Part shown: one piece after another, positions 15,440 through 24,053 of the stretch
Layout of the letters: each line of letters opens with the position of its first letter
Position numbering within the stretch: the stretch's first letter is position 1
DNA from: an uncultured Lachnospiraceae bacterium
GTDB taxonomy: Bacteria > Bacillota > Clostridia > Lachnospirales > Lachnospiraceae
Direction: 5' to 3'
Length of the DNA: 64,000 nt
Assembly (NCBI GenBank): GCA_910579465.1
Contig: CAJTUB010000005.1
Coordinates: 124,001-188,000, forward strand
Made by a program: the position numbers and the translations under genes
Notes under the pieces: model-generated
Databases searched by the model: none
What the model was told of the DNA's origin: nothing
The model's input: only the letters and a program-made list of their open reading frames with translations

Positions 15440-16669
15440 TCACCTTCCAAGCTCGCAAAGTGCCGTATACGCAAGCAGTGCGCTTCCGGACGGCATTGCC
15501 TCCTCCTCGAACATAACCTGCGGATGGTGTAGCGGATACTCACAGCCATTTTGGGGCGTGCCCGCCGCCAGTGCGACCATGACCGACGGAACCTTCTCGC
15601 TGACATAGGCAAAGTCCTCCGAGCCTCCGGTTTTTTCCGCCCGGCCCGATCCCGCACCTCCGGCAAGCTCTCCCGCATCAAGCGCACGCTGCTCTCCCAG
15701 CAGACCCTTTGCATACTCAAATACCCGTGCACGAAGTGCGGCATCATTTTTTAATGCCGGACAGCCGCAGGGAAAGGTTACCTCCGCAGATGCGCGGAAA
15801 ACCTCTGCGGTCTTCTCCGCCACCGAGACAAGGCGCTCCTTTAAATACTCCCTCGTATCCTCCCGGTAGGCACGCATCGTTCCCTTTAAAACAACACAGT
15901 CCGGAATGACATTCGCTGCCTCTCCGCCCTGGATGCTGCCAACCGTAAGCATTGCCCTCTCCACCACTGAAAGCTCCCTTGTCTGGATTTCCTGCAGCGC
16001 CAGCACTATGTGAGCCGCTGCATTTACCGGGTCAATCCCGAGATTCGGCGACGAGCCATGACACCCCTTTCCCTTCACAAGAATCGTAAAGTAGTCCGCT
16101 GCCGGTGCACTGACTCCCGGCACCGCAACAATCGCCGTTCCCACAGGAATCTCTACCCCGGTCATTACATGAAGCATCATCGCGCCTGTTACCGTTCCGG
16201 ACTCCAGAACACCGTTTTCTATCATGTCCTTTGCTCCGGAAAGCAGCTCCTCGGCAGGCTGGAACATCAGCCGTACCGTTCCGGCAAGCTTGTTCTCCCT
16301 CTCCTTCAGAAGCTTTGCCGCGCCCAGAAGCATTGCCGTATGCATATCATGCCCGCAGGCATGCATATTCCCGTTTTCTGCGGCAAAGGAGATCTCTGCC
16401 TGCTCCCGTACCGGCAATGCGTCCATATCCGCACGCAGCAAAAAGATGTTGTCCTTATTTCCGTTTCCAAGCTCTGCAATCATTCCTGCCCGTCCGCAGC
16501 GCTTTGGCACAAACCCCATTATTTTTAGCTCCTTTTCAACATAGGCGATTGTCTCCGGCAGCTCAAACCCTGTTTCCGCATACGCATGCAGCTGCCGCCG
16601 CCATACGATAAGCTGTTCCTTTTCTTTTTCCGCTGCCTGCAAAAGCTCCTTTTGCCATAATTCTTCCAT
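15440..16669 (-). CDS. M20 family amidohydrolase (N-acyl-amino-acid or hippurate hydrolase type)
   Basis: 409 residues, the length of HipO/AbgB-type peptidases. Metal-site motifs are present: HACGHDMHTAMLLGAA, the QPAEE pair, MLHV, and a C-terminal HHP. A dimerisation domain (about residues 185-300, GKGCHGSSPN) is inserted in the catalytic fold. It should hydrolyse an N-acyl amino acid or related amide in the cytoplasm; the exact substrate cannot be told. ATG 16669 has GGAGG about 8 nt upstream. It follows the ABC exporter after 76 bp. Confidence 0.93.
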   Translation of the reverse strand: MEELWQKELLQAAEKEKEQLIVWRRQLHAYAETGFELPETIAYVEKELKIMGFVPKRCGRAGMIAELGNGNKDNIFLLRADMDALPVREQAEISFAAENGNMHACGHDMHTAMLLGAAKLLKERENKLAGTVRLMFQPAEELLSGAKDMIENGVLESGTVTGAMMLHVMTGVEIPVGTAIVAVPGVSAPAADYFTILVKGKGCHGSSPNLGIDPVNAAAHIVLALQEIQTRELSVVERAMLTVGSIQGGEAANVIPDCVVLKGTMRAYREDTREYLKERLVSVAEKTAEVFRASAEVTFPCGCPALKNDAALRARVFEYAKGLLGEQRALDAGELAGGAGSGRAEKTGGSEDFAYVSEKVPSVMVALAAGTPQNGCEYPLHHPQVMFEEEAMPSGSALLAYTALCELGR

Positions 16670-16745
16670 TCCGCATACCTCCGTACAAAGCGCACAAAGC
16701 GATTTCCAAACACAGACTTAGTATTCCCCTTTTTGTCCAAAAAAA

Positions 16746-18506
16746 CTACCGGAGCCGCTCCGACATAGTAAAATATTCATAATACAGCCCCTTTTGTTCC
16801 ATTAGCGTCTGGTGCGTCCCCTCCTCGGAAATCCCTTCTTTCGTCAGGACAATAATCCGGTCGGCATTCTGAATCGTGGACAGGCGGTGTGCAATCGTAA
16901 CCGTCGTCCTGCCTGCGGCAAGCTCCTCTAACGACTTTGCCACCTCAAACTCGCTCTCGTTGTCTAACGCCGAGGTTGCCTCATCCAAAATCATAATCGG
17001 CGGATTCTTTAAAAATACCCTTGCAATGCTGATTCGCTGCTTCTGTCCGCCGGAAAGCTTTACGCCCCGCTCCCCCACATAGCTTTCGTACCCTTCGGGC
17101 AGCTCCAGGATAAAACCGTGGGCTCCCGCCTTTTTCGCCGCTTCGACCGCTTCCTCCTTTGTCGCGCCCGGCTTCCCGTACAAAATATTTTCTAAAATCG
17201 TACCGGAAAACAGATACACATCCTGCTGCACGATTCCGATACAGTCCCGCAGGCTTTTTAAGGTCACGCTCCGGATATCCCTGCCGTCAATCCGGATAGT
17301 GCCGCCATCAATCTCATAAAACCGCGGAAGCAGGTGGCAGAACGTCGTTTTCCCGCTGCCGGAGGGACCTACAATCGCAAGCTTCTCGCCTGCCGCCACC
17401 TCCAGGCTGAAATCGCGGAACACCGCGTTGCTGTCATCCGGATAGGCAAAAGAGACATTTTCAAAGGAAATGCTCCCTGCCGGCCTCTCAAGCGGCTCCG
17501 CCCCCGGCTCGTCAAAAATATCAATCTCTGCATCCATCAGCTGTAAAAAGCGTTCGATTCCGGTAATGCCCCGCTGGAACTGCTCCGCAAACTCGACAAT
17601 GGTGCGGATTGTCGCAAACAGCGTCCCTACATACATTGTGTATGCTACCAGGTCACCCGGCGTTATGTAGCGGCGAATCAGAAACACACCGCCCATCAGA
17701 ATCACGACCAGATACATCAGTCCGTCAAATATCTTCGTGCTTGTATGGAATGCCGCCATATAGCGGTAGGTTTCCCGCTTGATATCCAGAAACAGATTAT
17801 TTCCCTTTGCAAACTTCTCTTCTTCCAGCACTTCATTCGCAAATGCCTTTACGACCCGCTGCCCGAGCAGGCTGTCCTCCACCTCTGCATTCAGCTCGCC
17901 AATCTGCTGGCGCTGCTTTGCAAATGCCATACGGTTCCTGCGGTTCAGCTTAATACAGACATACGCCATTACCGGAAGTATTGCAAAAATTACAAGGGTA
18001 AGCGGCACGTTAATCGTAAGCAGAATTACAAAGGAGACAATAATTTTCACGCCTGCAATGAAAAACTCCTCCGGACAGTGATGGGCAAACTCTGTCACAT
18101 CAAACAGGTCGTTGGTCAGCCGCCCCATAATCTGTCCTACCTTGGTATTATTGAAAAATGTGATGGAAAGCCGCTGCAGATGCGCATAGGCGTCCCGCCG
18201 CATGCTTGTTTCAATCTCTGCGCCCATGACATGCCCCATATAGGCACGGTAATAGTTACACAGACATTCCAGCACACGGAGCAGCAGGTAAATCCCCGCA
18301 AGTCCTCCGATAACTGAAACCGTCAGCTTCTCTAACTCCGTCATGCCGGTATCCGTAATATACCGGAGAATCATCGGAAGCACCAGCTCACAGCCGGTAG
18401 AAAGCGCGGAGCAGAGTAAGTCCAGCGCCATTACCTTCGTATGGGGTTTAAAATACGGCAGGAAACGCCGTATCAGCTCCCCGGTAGGGTATTCCTGTTT
18501 CTTCAT
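16746..18506 (-). CDS. ABC exporter, fused membrane and ATPase domains
   Basis: 586 residues. Six helices fill residues 20-310, and the ATPase follows at about 340-575 with Walker A VGPSGSGKTT, signature LSGGQKQR, Walker B IMILDEATSALD and H-loop IAHRLST. A single gene of this kind normally works as a homodimer for lipids, drugs or peptides. The start ATG 18506 has GGAGG 6 nt upstream. No partner half-transporter is adjacent, and the nearest genes give no clue to its cargo. Confidence 0.93.
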   Translation of the reverse strand: MKKQEYPTGELIRRFLPYFKPHTKVMALDLLCSALSTGCELVLPMILRYITDTGMTELEKLTVSVIGGLAGIYLLLRVLECLCNYYRAYMGHVMGAEIETSMRRDAYAHLQRLSITFFNNTKVGQIMGRLTNDLFDVTEFAHHCPEEFFIAGVKIIVSFVILLTINVPLTLVIFAILPVMAYVCIKLNRRNRMAFAKQRQQIGELNAEVEDSLLGQRVVKAFANEVLEEEKFAKGNNLFLDIKRETYRYMAAFHTSTKIFDGLMYLVVILMGGVFLIRRYITPGDLVAYTMYVGTLFATIRTIVEFAEQFQRGITGIERFLQLMDAEIDIFDEPGAEPLERPAGSISFENVSFAYPDDSNAVFRDFSLEVAAGEKLAIVGPSGSGKTTFCHLLPRFYEIDGGTIRIDGRDIRSVTLKSLRDCIGIVQQDVYLFSGTILENILYGKPGATKEEAVEAAKKAGAHGFILELPEGYESYVGERGVKLSGGQKQRISIARVFLKNPPIMILDEATSALDNESEFEVAKSLEELAAGRTTVTIAHRLSTIQNADRIIVLTKEGISEEGTHQTLMEQKGLYYEYFTMSERLR

Positions 18507-18539
18507 GCCACATCCTCCTTTACAGGGGTTCTTTAGGGA

Positions 18540-18690
18540 CTGTCTTATTTTGCATTTGTCCGAAGGACTTACGTTTAGCGCAGTCGGAATCAGCTCTTAG
18601 TACCGCTTAGGCGCGAAGACGCACCCGGGCGGCTTAGCGGTTTTTTGGGGAAACGCTAATGAAAGCGTTGCGCTTGCAGAAATAAGACAG
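18540..18690. repeat. Palindromic repeat family L, copy C
   Basis: 151 bp bounded by perfect 11-bp inverted repeats CTGTCTTATTT and AAATAAGACAG. The core starts TTGCATTTGTCCGAAGGAC and ends GCGTTGCGCTTGCAGAAA, matching copy B. The flanking arms are unrelated in sequence to those of copy B but are again complementary to one another. Confidence 0.75.
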
Positions 18691-18787
18691 CCATATTCCG
18701 GTTACAGGAAAAGATGCCCTGAGCTTGTAAGCCAGGGCTGCACTTCGTGCGACAGCTCCCAAACAATTATACTATGTCCTACTCCTT

Positions 18788-18817
18788 TTGACAAGTTCCC
18801 CTTCTTCATGCTATACT
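18788..18817 (+). promoter_or_regulatory. Sigma-A promoter of the barnase-like gene
   Basis: TTGACA (18788-18793), 18-bp spacer, TATACT (18812-18817). It fits a 40-nt leader to ATG 18862 and argues against any longer upstream start. Confidence 0.7.
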
Positions 18818-18861
18818 GTAGCAATCAGAGATTATCTCAGGAATATTACGGAGGAATTTTA

Positions 18862-19509
18862 ATGAATAAACCGAATTTTACAAAAAAACAGAAACGGCTT
18901 GGTGCTTCTATCCTCGTCCTCCTGATTGCAGCCGTGCTCGCACTGGCAAACGGGAAAGACTTAAAGCAGGTTTTTTCCGGACTTTTTGCGATCGGGCTGG
19001 ACGAAGAAGCGCCAGATAACAGAGGCCCGGAGCTCCCCTCTTCTGATACCGTGACTCCGGCGCCGACAGAAGCCCCGGCACATACGCTGACTCCGTCTGC
19101 CCCCACAGTAACAACGGCGCCGACAGAGACGCCAACACCGGAGCCATCCAAGTCACCAGAGGAACTGGTAGAAGAAGACGGCACTTACAACTCACCGGAG
19201 CTGGTCGCAGCCTATCTTCATAGCTTCCATAAGCTGCCCTCCAATTACATCACCAAAAATGAGGCAGAAAAGCTTGGCTGGGACAGCGAAAAAGGAAACC
19301 TCTGGGACGTTACGGACAAAATGTCCATCGGCGGCAACCGCTTCGGCAACTACGAGGGACTTCTGCCGGAGGCTGACGGACGCGTCTGGTATGAATGCGA
19401 TGTAAACTATAATGGCGGTTACCGCGGTGCGGAACGGATTCTCTACTCCAATGACGGTCTGATTTACTACACCGACGACCATTATAAGACCTTTACAAAA
19501 CTATATTAA
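18862..19509 (+). CDS. Secreted barnase-like ribonuclease
   Basis: 215 residues. A signal or anchor helix at 13-30 is followed by a Thr/Pro/Ala-rich linker at about 55-100, and a barnase/N1-type RNase domain from about 103 to the end. By alignment with barnase from memory, the catalytic base is Glu165 (FGNYEG), with Arg188, Arg192 (ERILYS) and catalytic His207 (DDHYKTFTKL). All four are present, so it should be active outside the cell as an antibacterial or nutritional RNase. GGAGG upstream supports ATG 18862. Its TAA stop is part of the TTAA flanking a mobile repeat. A barstar homologue follows. Confidence 0.93.
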   Translation: MNKPNFTKKQKRLGASILVLLIAAVLALANGKDLKQVFSGLFAIGLDEEAPDNRGPELPSSDTVTPAPTEAPAHTLTPSAPTVTTAPTETPTPEPSKSPEELVEEDGTYNSPELVAAYLHSFHKLPSNYITKNEAEKLGWDSEKGNLWDVTDKMSIGGNRFGNYEGLLPEADGRVWYECDVNYNGGYRGAERILYSNDGLIYYTDDHYKTFTKLY

Positions 19510-19577
19510 GGAAACGCTGATGAAAGCGTTTCCCGCGCCGGAGGCTCTGAGGAAGCGATGATTTCATCAGCGCTTCC
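19510..19577. mobile_element. 68-bp miniature mobile repeat M, copy between RNase and inhibitor
   Basis: Same 68-bp unit as 9355-9422, differing by one base (TTCATCAG for TTAATCAG). It is flanked by TTAA on both sides (19506-19509 and 19578-19581), again a 4-bp target duplication. It separates the RNase stop from the inhibitor gene. Confidence 0.85.
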
Positions 19578-19622
19578 TTAAGCAGCCCCGGAACATGCGG
19601 CAGAAGCCGGAAGGAGAATCCC

Positions 19623-19910
19623 ATGCAGCAGCGCGTTACCCTCAGCGGAAATAAAATGACCTCCAAAGAGGCCTTACACGATTATCTTGCAGAAAAGCTG
19701 GAGCTTCCTGCCCATTACGGGAAAAATCTGGATGCTCTGCACGACTGCCTGTGCGAAATTGCACACCCGCTTTTCCTGACCATCACCTACACGGAACGTC
19801 TGCTCTCCTGCACCGGAAGCTATGGCGAGCGCTTCCTGAAGGTCTTAAAAGACGCCACGCAGGAAAACCAGATGCTTGACATCGCGCTCTTTCCGGGCAG
19901 GAGGCATTAA
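19623..19910 (+). CDS. Barstar-like ribonuclease inhibitor
   Basis: 95 residues, the barstar length. The inhibitory helix reads PAHYGKNLDALHDCL at residues 29-43. Asp37 and Asp41 correspond to barstar Asp35 and the key Asp39. The position of barstar Tyr29 is His31, while Tyr32 keeps the second tyrosine. It should bind the neighbouring RNase in the cytoplasm and protect the producer. AAGGAG at 19610-19615 supports ATG 19623. It probably shares the RNase promoter, read through the mobile repeat. Confidence 0.92.
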   Translation: MQQRVTLSGNKMTSKEALHDYLAEKLELPAHYGKNLDALHDCLCEIAHPLFLTITYTERLLSCTGSYGERFLKVLKDATQENQMLDIALFPGRRH

Positions 19911-19916
19911 CTGCCA

Positions 19917-19946
19917 AAAAGTCCGGTGGAGCGTTGCGCTTGCAAA
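19917..19946. repeat. Fragment of repeat family L (right end)
   Basis: AAAGTCCGGTGGAGCGTTGC and the following GCTTGCAAAA match the right end of copy B (near 9477-9512). No left end is nearby, so this is a remnant just after the inhibitor gene. Confidence 0.6.
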
Positions 19947-19950
19947 AAGA

Positions 19951-19991
19951 AAGCGGCGGACCTCCTTGCAGTAGGAAGACATCCGCCGCTT
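19951..19991 (-). terminator. Terminator of the NatA/NatB operon, possibly bidirectional
   Basis: A perfect 10-bp GC-rich stem AAGCGGCGGA/TCCGCCGCTT with a 21-nt loop. On the minus strand it ends in a T-rich TTTCTTTTT. It lies about 48 bp past the permease stop and 41 bp past the inhibitor stop. Confidence 0.65.
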
Positions 19992-20038
19992 GTAAGAATG
20001 GAACCGCGCTTTCAGCAGCGGCTTTTTCTTACTCTCTT

Positions 20039-21259
20039 TTATGCGTTTAACATAATCTTTTCGTTATTGAATACCTTTGCGACAGCAATGACGATGATTA
20101 CCGTACAGAGCAGGTTGCTGAGTACGCTGCTGCCAAACTGCAGAAGGGTAATCTCGCTTGTTACGATTCCCTGGATGGAAAGGGCTGTTCCGTAAACCGG
20201 AATTGCATACATTGTCTGCGAGGTCTCCATACCGCTCTTAAACATCGTCATCAGACCGAGTACCAGCACAACCATATACAACGGCATTACATAAGCATTT
20301 GCCTCCTTAGCGTTCTTTGCAAATACGGATACAAGGCAAAGTGCGGCTACATAAATCAGGACAAGGCTCACCATAAGTGCAAACAGCTCTAACGCCTGTA
20401 CCGGCGACAGGGAGATATTCATTGCAAGCCCGGTCTCTTCTCCCATTCCGCCCATCATCATCGGCATCGCCAGAATCATGGAAGCCGCATATACGATGGA
20501 AGAAAGCGAGGACAGCACGGAAAGTCCGAACAATTTACCAAATACAATGGAACTGCGCTTTACCGGGCAAAGCAGCATGCTTGCCATTGTTCCGCGCTCC
20601 TTTTCTCCCGCAATCGCATCCACGCAGAGTCCCATCGCGCTCGCAAACAGCATAAACGTAATCAGGTACGGAAGCATGGTTGCCAGAAACTCTCCGTTTG
20701 CCTTTTCTTCATTGATGATAAGCTCCTCCTGCGTATTGAACACAGTCAGCAGATCCAGATTGCCGAATCTGTTCTGCAGAAGTGAGGTCTGTAACGGTGC
20801 AAGAATCATACTGTTAAAGTTTCCTCTTGCCGCAGAGGAATAGTTCTGCGTGGAATTATAGGACAGGATTACTTCCGGAATCGGGTCGCCTGCATTTTTA
20901 TAATTCTGTGCTTTAGTAAGAAAATCTGTCTCAAACTGCACCATCAGCTGGGCTTTCCCTTCCAGGATGTCATTCCTGATATTTTCGATTTCCTCTGCTG
21001 CGACATCCGCGGCAAGGTACGTCACCTCCGCAGTCTCCAGATACCCGCTTTGTCCGATTAAATCCTTTAGCCCCTCCGGTGCATTCTGCACATAAACGGT
21101 CGCAACATGCTTTTCCACGTCGGAAACCATGTTCTTTACCATTACGCCCATCAGACCGTAGATACCAAACATCAGAACTGCCGGCAGGATAAACAAGGAA
21201 AAAATCATTTTCTTGTCACTGAATACACGAAATATCTCTTTTTTAAATATATCCTTCAT
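20039..21259 (-). CDS. ABC-2 transporter permease, NatB-like
   Basis: 406 residues. A first membrane helix at about 18-40 is followed by an extracytoplasmic domain of some 150 residues, then five to six helices from about 190. The cytoplasmic motif GEKERGTMASMLLCP is typical of NatB-type permeases of the ABC-2 family. Its ATG 21259 abuts the ATPase stop at 21260. NatAB exports sodium in Bacillus; for this relative sodium or drug export is a guess from family. A CPBP protease starts the same operon. Confidence 0.9.
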   Translation of the reverse strand: MKDIFKKEIFRVFSDKKMIFSLFILPAVLMFGIYGLMGVMVKNMVSDVEKHVATVYVQNAPEGLKDLIGQSGYLETAEVTYLAADVAAEEIENIRNDILEGKAQLMVQFETDFLTKAQNYKNAGDPIPEVILSYNSTQNYSSAARGNFNSMILAPLQTSLLQNRFGNLDLLTVFNTQEELIINEEKANGEFLATMLPYLITFMLFASAMGLCVDAIAGEKERGTMASMLLCPVKRSSIVFGKLFGLSVLSSLSSIVYAASMILAMPMMMGGMGEETGLAMNISLSPVQALELFALMVSLVLIYVAALCLVSVFAKNAKEANAYVMPLYMVVLVLGLMTMFKSGMETSQTMYAIPVYGTALSIQGIVTSEITLLQFGSSVLSNLLCTVIIVIAVAKVFNNEKIMLNA

Positions 21260-22036
21260 TTAATTTTCCTCCTTGTGATGTTCTTTGTAAAGAGTGAAAA
21301 AAGCATCCTCCAGGTCTGCCGTCTCTGTCTGCGCCAGCAGCTCCTTCAGGGTTCCTTCCATTACCTTCTTGCCATCGATAATAATGCCGACACGGTCACA
21401 AAGCTTTTCAGCCTCGGACATAATATGGGTGGAAATGATGACTAACTTCCCCTCGTCACGGAGCTTCTGAAGCAAGTCGGTCACGTTGCGCGCCGTAATG
21501 ATATCCAGTCCGTTTGTCGGCTCATCAAAGATAATTACCTTCGGGTCATGTACCAGGCTGACCGCTATGGATGCCTTCTGCTTCATACCGGTGGAAAGCT
21601 CTTCGATTTTCTTGTTTTCAAACTCAGTAATTTCAAAGTATTCAAACAGCTCCTTACGGCGTGCTTCAATTTCTTCCTCACTGACCCCGTGCATCCTGCC
21701 GAAAAAGCCAAAGAGGTACTTCGGGGAAAAATGCGGGTCCAGCTTGATTTCATTCGTCAGGAAACCAATCGACTCCCGTACCTCCTCCGGGTTCTGCACC
21801 GTATCAAAGCCGCAGACGCTTACCGTACCCTCCGTCGGCTTTAAGAGGGTTGCCACACAGCGCAGCGTCGTCGTCTTTCCTGCGCCGTTCGGTCCCAGCA
21901 GACCATAGATTTCGCCCGGTCTTGCGGTGAGGGAAACACCATCCACGGCACGCTTCACCGTCTCCTTTGTCTTCAGCTCCTGCATCTTCTTTTTGCTGAG
22001 CTTATACACCTTTGTCAGATTCTTAATTTCAATCAT
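21260..22036 (-). CDS. ABC transporter ATP-binding protein, NatA-like
   Basis: 258 residues. Walker A GPNGAGKTT, signature STGMKQK, Walker B VIIFDEPTNGLD and H-loop ISTHIM are all intact. ATG 22036 (MIEIKNLTKVYKL) has AGGAG 8 nt upstream; a longer frame to 22066 lacks support. It follows the CPBP protease gene after 30 bp and abuts the permease gene, so the three form one operon. The role is to energise the adjacent NatB-like permease. Confidence 0.93.
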   Translation of the reverse strand: MIEIKNLTKVYKLSKKKMQELKTKETVKRAVDGVSLTARPGEIYGLLGPNGAGKTTTLRCVATLLKPTEGTVSVCGFDTVQNPEEVRESIGFLTNEIKLDPHFSPKYLFGFFGRMHGVSEEEIEARRKELFEYFEITEFENKKIEELSTGMKQKASIAVSLVHDPKVIIFDEPTNGLDIITARNVTDLLQKLRDEGKLVIISTHIMSEAEKLCDRVGIIIDGKKVMEGTLKELLAQTETADLEDAFFTLYKEHHKEEN

Positions 22037-22066
22037 ATTGTATACTCCTTTCGTCTGACTTGCCAT

Positions 22067-23029
22067 TTATAATCCAAGGTCTTCCAAGGAAAGCCCCTGC
22101 ATCTCTAAGATATACGTAAAGTTTGCCGCAATGATGGCAATTCCGCTCACCGCGAGGACTGCACCCAGTACCACCGCAATAATAAGATATTTTGTCTTCA
22201 GCCTTTCTCCCTTCGGCTTTAACAGGGTCGTGCCTCCGAGCATCAGAATCGGTGCAATTGCGGAGATAAACAGATAATAACCGAGTGCAACCAGATACGC
22301 CTTGCCGCCAAACTCAACCGCCTCCAGGTTCCCTGTCGTCTGTCCGGTCTGCTCGGCTACCTTCTCCAACAGTCCTGCCATCGAACTCATTACAAAGCCA
22401 ATCAGTATCGGCACCAGATTATTGACTGCATGAAACAGCATCGGCAGCACCATATTTCCGGTCTTTAGCATCACCCAGGTAATACATGCGCCTAATACTG
22501 CGGTGGTAAGGAAACGCATCGGGTCCGTATGGAATACGCCGAAGATAATGCCCATGACAAGCACCGTTACCCATTCCCTTTTCACTCCCCGGAATGTATG
22601 CAAAATGAATCCGCGGTGTACTGCCTCCTCACAGACTGCAGGCATCAGCGAAACAATAAAAATACTCAGCCATACCGACCTGCTTGTCACTACCTCGTTT
22701 AACCCGGAGGAGGTCGCATTCATTTCCTCCGGAAAAAGCACTGTCATAAGCAGGGTTGCCACCATGCAGATCTGGAAGCTTCCGACCCAGAACACCAGCG
22801 TCCCGAACACCTCCCGCAGCTTCGGCTTGCGAACCGGAAATACCTCCTTTAAGTCCTGCTTAAAAAGCATTGCTGCCACAACTGCCATAACCAGCAAAAG
22901 CAGTTCCGTAATACCGACGCCGATTAATCCGAGGTTCCCCTGTACCGGTATGGCAACCGCCAAAAAGATTACCATCATAACGATAAATGTGAGAATCCCG
23001 TGCCATGGCTTTAACTGTTTTTTCTCCAT
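22067..23029 (-). CDS. CPBP family intramembrane metalloprotease
   Basis: 320 residues with about eight hydrophobic segments. The CPBP/Abi motif EEAVHRGF is present, followed by a second motif around FGVFHTDPMRF and a third with HAVNN, which supply the conserved Glu/Glu/Arg and two His sites. Such proteases process peptides or signal proteins in the membrane. The start is ATG 23029, consistent with the promoter at 23102-23130. Being first in an operon with a NatAB-like exporter, it may mature or protect against an exported peptide; that is inference. Confidence 0.9.
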   Translation of the reverse strand: MEKKQLKPWHGILTFIVMMVIFLAVAIPVQGNLGLIGVGITELLLLVMAVVAAMLFKQDLKEVFPVRKPKLREVFGTLVFWVGSFQICMVATLLMTVLFPEEMNATSSGLNEVVTSRSVWLSIFIVSLMPAVCEEAVHRGFILHTFRGVKREWVTVLVMGIIFGVFHTDPMRFLTTAVLGACITWVMLKTGNMVLPMLFHAVNNLVPILIGFVMSSMAGLLEKVAEQTGQTTGNLEAVEFGGKAYLVALGYYLFISAIAPILMLGGTTLLKPKGERLKTKYLIIAVVLGAVLAVSGIAIIAANFTYILEMQGLSLEDLGL

Positions 23030-23101
23030 CTGTTCTTCCCCCTTCGTTCCGGAATACCTTTCCTGTATGTCCGTATATATTCTGTATATGTCTATATGCA
23101 C

Positions 23102-23130
23102 AGTATATACACGCCATGACGATTTGTCAA
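23102..23130 (-). promoter_or_regulatory. Sigma-A promoter of the CPBP-NatAB operon
   Basis: On the minus strand, TTGACA (23125-23130), 17-bp spacer, TATACT (23102-23107). Confidence 0.8.
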
Positions 23131-23327
23131 GTGTTTTTTTATTTTCCCATATTACTATTCACAGCCGCATAAACAAAATAGAAAACGCGCAACAGTGTCA
23201 GATACGATTTTATCGCTTTTCATCTGAAAAAACAACTCTTTTCTATTCCATATCACTGTCAAGTAAACGTTGTATGCCATTCCTAGCCAGGACTGCTTTG
23301 GTTTCGGCTGCCTGGAAATTCAAAATT

Positions 23328-23387
23328 CTGCATTTTCCAAGTCGTCTTAAAAGTTCCGCGGAATATAAAAGACATACAAAAGGCGGA
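23328..23387. repeat. Short derivative of the CGCATTTT-ended repeat
   Basis: CTGCATTTTCCAAGTCGTCT and TTAAAAGTTCCGCGGA at the left, and ACATACAAAAGGCGGA at the right, recall the outer layer of element B (GCATTTTTTAGCGACTTTAA ... TACAAAATGCGGA) without any inner core. It is decayed and only 60 bp. Confidence 0.45.
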
Positions 23388-23410
23388 AGGCGCAAGCTAT
23401 CTTCCGCCTT
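23380..23410 (-). terminator. Terminator overlapping the 3' end of the HAD gene
   Basis: A perfect 10-bp stem (AAGGCGGAAG/CTTCCGCCTT) with an 11-nt loop, ending in TTTTG on the minus strand. The 5' arm lies in the last codons of the HAD gene and the stop codon (23397-23399) is in the loop. Confidence 0.65.
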
Positions 23411-24053
23411 CCTTTACCGCCGCATACAATTCCTCCGTATTGTCTGCAAAACACACAGCGCCGTGCTCCTCCAATACCGCCCTTTCACGGAAGCCCCAGG
23501 TAACGGAAATACAGGACAGCCCGGCATTGCGCGCCGTCGCCACATCGACCTCGGAATCCCCGACATAGACTGCCTCCTCCTTTTGGGTTCCCAGCCTGCG
23601 CAGCACCTCCTCCACCATATCCGGCGCAGGTTTTCTGGAAAGCCCTTCCGTTTCACCAAGTACCGCATCAAAGCAGCCCGGAAAATACTGCTCTGCCAGC
23701 TTCTGCACGGCAAAGTCCGCCTTATTGGACACGACTGCCAGAAGGAAGCCTTCCTCCCTGAGACGCCGGAGCAGCTCCGGCACCCCGGCATACGGCGCCG
23801 TCGTATCGCTGCAATGGAGACTATATTCCTCCCGGAAGCGTACAAACACCGCCTCCTCCGCTTCCGGCAGGGTTCCTTCCGGTACGGAACGGGCAATCAG
23901 CTTGCGGATTCCGTTCCCGACCGCAAACCGGATTTCCTCCAGCGTCCGCACCGGATATCCGTTTGCGGCAAGCGCCAAATTTACCGCCGTGCGCAAATCC
24001 TCCAATGTATTAAGTAATGTCCCGTCAAGGTCAAAAATCACCGCTTTTTTCAT
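23397..24053 (-). CDS. HAD-superfamily phosphatase, phosphoglycolate phosphatase-like
   Basis: 218 residues. Motif I FDLDGTLLNT (nucleophile Asp near residue 8), motif II VVSNK, a catalytic Lys in the RKPAPDMV stretch, and motif IV VYVGDSEVD are intact, with the small helical cap of subfamily IA at about 15-85. It dephosphorylates a small metabolite; the Gph-like pattern suggests phosphoglycolate or pyrophosphate but does not decide. ATG 24053 overlaps the upstream stop by 4 bp, placing it third in the GntR operon. Confidence 0.9.
   Translation of the reverse strand: MKKAVIFDLDGTLLNTLEDLRTAVNLALAANGYPVRTLEEIRFAVGNGIRKLIARSVPEGTLPEAEEAVFVRFREEYSLHCSDTTAPYAGVPELLRRLREEGFLLAVVSNKADFAVQKLAEQYFPGCFDAVLGETEGLSRKPAPDMVEEVLRRLGTQKEEAVYVGDSEVDVATARNAGLSCISVTWGFRERAVLEEHGAVCFADNTEELYAAVKEGGR

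Larger units (their letters stand above)
18507..18861. other. Intergenic region between ABC exporter and RNase gene
   Basis: A 355-bp gap between divergent genes. It holds repeat copy C (18540-18690) and the RNase promoter (18788-18817). The stretch 18700-18770 is GC-richer with a short AAGCCAGGGCTGC-like palindrome and no recognised function. Confidence 0.6.
23030..23396. other. Intergenic region with promoter and repeat remnants
   Basis: A 367-bp gap. It contains the CPBP promoter, a 14-nt match (TTACTATTCACAGC at 23152-23165) to the end of the dnaD leader element, and a short derivative of the CGCATTTT repeat at 23328-23387. Between 23170 and 23320 nothing recognisable was found. Confidence 0.5.
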
